Shown piece after piece: positions 7,096-7,200 of a stretch of 7,200 bases of DNA. Position 1 is the stretch's first letter, and the number at the start of each line of letters is the position of its first letter. A program made the position numbers and the translations under genes. The notes under the pieces are model-generated. The model had not been told where the DNA came from. It saw nothing but the letters and a program-made list of their open reading frames with translations, and did not search any database. The stretch comes from Rikenellaceae bacterium (GTDB lineage: Bacteria > Bacteroidota > Bacteroidia > Bacteroidales > Rikenellaceae): positions 1 to 7,200 of the forward strand of contig JAITVB010000170.1 in the NCBI GenBank assembly GCA_031286025.1, read 5' to 3'.

Positions 7096-7200
7096 TTATT
7101 TAAGATCGCCGAACGTTTTTTTGCCTGAAAAATATTGCAGCACGATGCTTCCGGGATATATTTCTGTCGTCCGGGCATCGCCCAGTGCCTGCACCGCACG
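7096..7200 (-). CDS. C-terminal end of an unidentified protein (partial)
   Basis: Reading the minus strand from base 7200, 34 codons end at TAA (7098-7096). The peptide runs RAVQALGDARTTEIYPGS and continues IVLQYFSGKKTFGDLK. Its composition looks like a real protein, whereas the overlapping longer open frame gives a Cys/Arg/Ser-rich, unlikely product. The gene starts outside the window, and I cannot assign a family from this tail. It is probably a separate transcription unit, because the glycosidase has its own promoter about 115 bp downstream. Confidence 0.55.
   Translation of the reverse strand, partial: RAVQALGDARTTEIYPGSIVLQYFSGKKTFGDLK

Noticed and set aside
6930..7199. 90-codon N-terminal extension of the glycosidase frame.
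   Set aside because: The extension is Cys/Ser/Arg-rich, would bury an excellent signal peptide, runs through the promoter and overlaps the better-looking partial gene at 7096-7200.

Overview
The window looks like chromosomal core DNA from a member of the Bacteroidota with fairly high G+C, possibly Alistipes/Rikenellaceae-like; the genus is a guess. The evidence is three TAnnTTTG -7 boxes of the Bacteroidota type, two of them with a TTG at 19-20 bp upstream. Leaders are A-rich or lack a Shine-Dalgarno sequence, codons are mostly G/C-ending, and the enolase and glycosidase sequences have a Bacteroidota look. There are no transposases, integrases, CRISPR arrays, tRNAs or rRNAs, and no stretch over 300 bases lacks a gene.

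Left part (plus strand): the last codons of an unidentified gene are followed by a full-length ABC-F translation-type ATPase starting at a GTG (139-2109). A TATATTTG box just after it probably starts a separate three-gene unit: an 89-residue two-helix membrane protein (2153-2422), a NarL/DesK-type histidine kinase (2453-3409) and its LuxR-type response regulator (3420-4073). Spacings of 30 and 10 bp suggest co-transcription. The kinase has three membrane helices and almost no extracytoplasmic domain, so the small membrane protein ahead of it is a candidate accessory or sensing partner.

Middle: a long perfect hairpin (4086-4140) separates the convergent response regulator and enolase genes and can act as a terminator for both strands. 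Enolase (4148-5452, minus) is complete, with all recognised active-site residues, and has its own well-formed promoter. An 8+8 bp inverted repeat brackets the -33 element of that promoter.

Right part (minus strand): an exported GH63/MGH1-like (alpha/alpha)6 glycosidase (5553-6929) has its own promoter with a very short leader and a 12-bp palindrome over the -7 box. Beyond about 115 bp of intergenic DNA lies the C-terminal end of another minus-strand gene that runs off the window.

The genes are mostly housekeeping: ribosome-associated ATPase, signalling, glycolysis and glycan trimming. I see no clear new system. The points most worth checking are the small membrane protein linked to the two-component pair, and the palindromes over the eno and glycosidase promoters.
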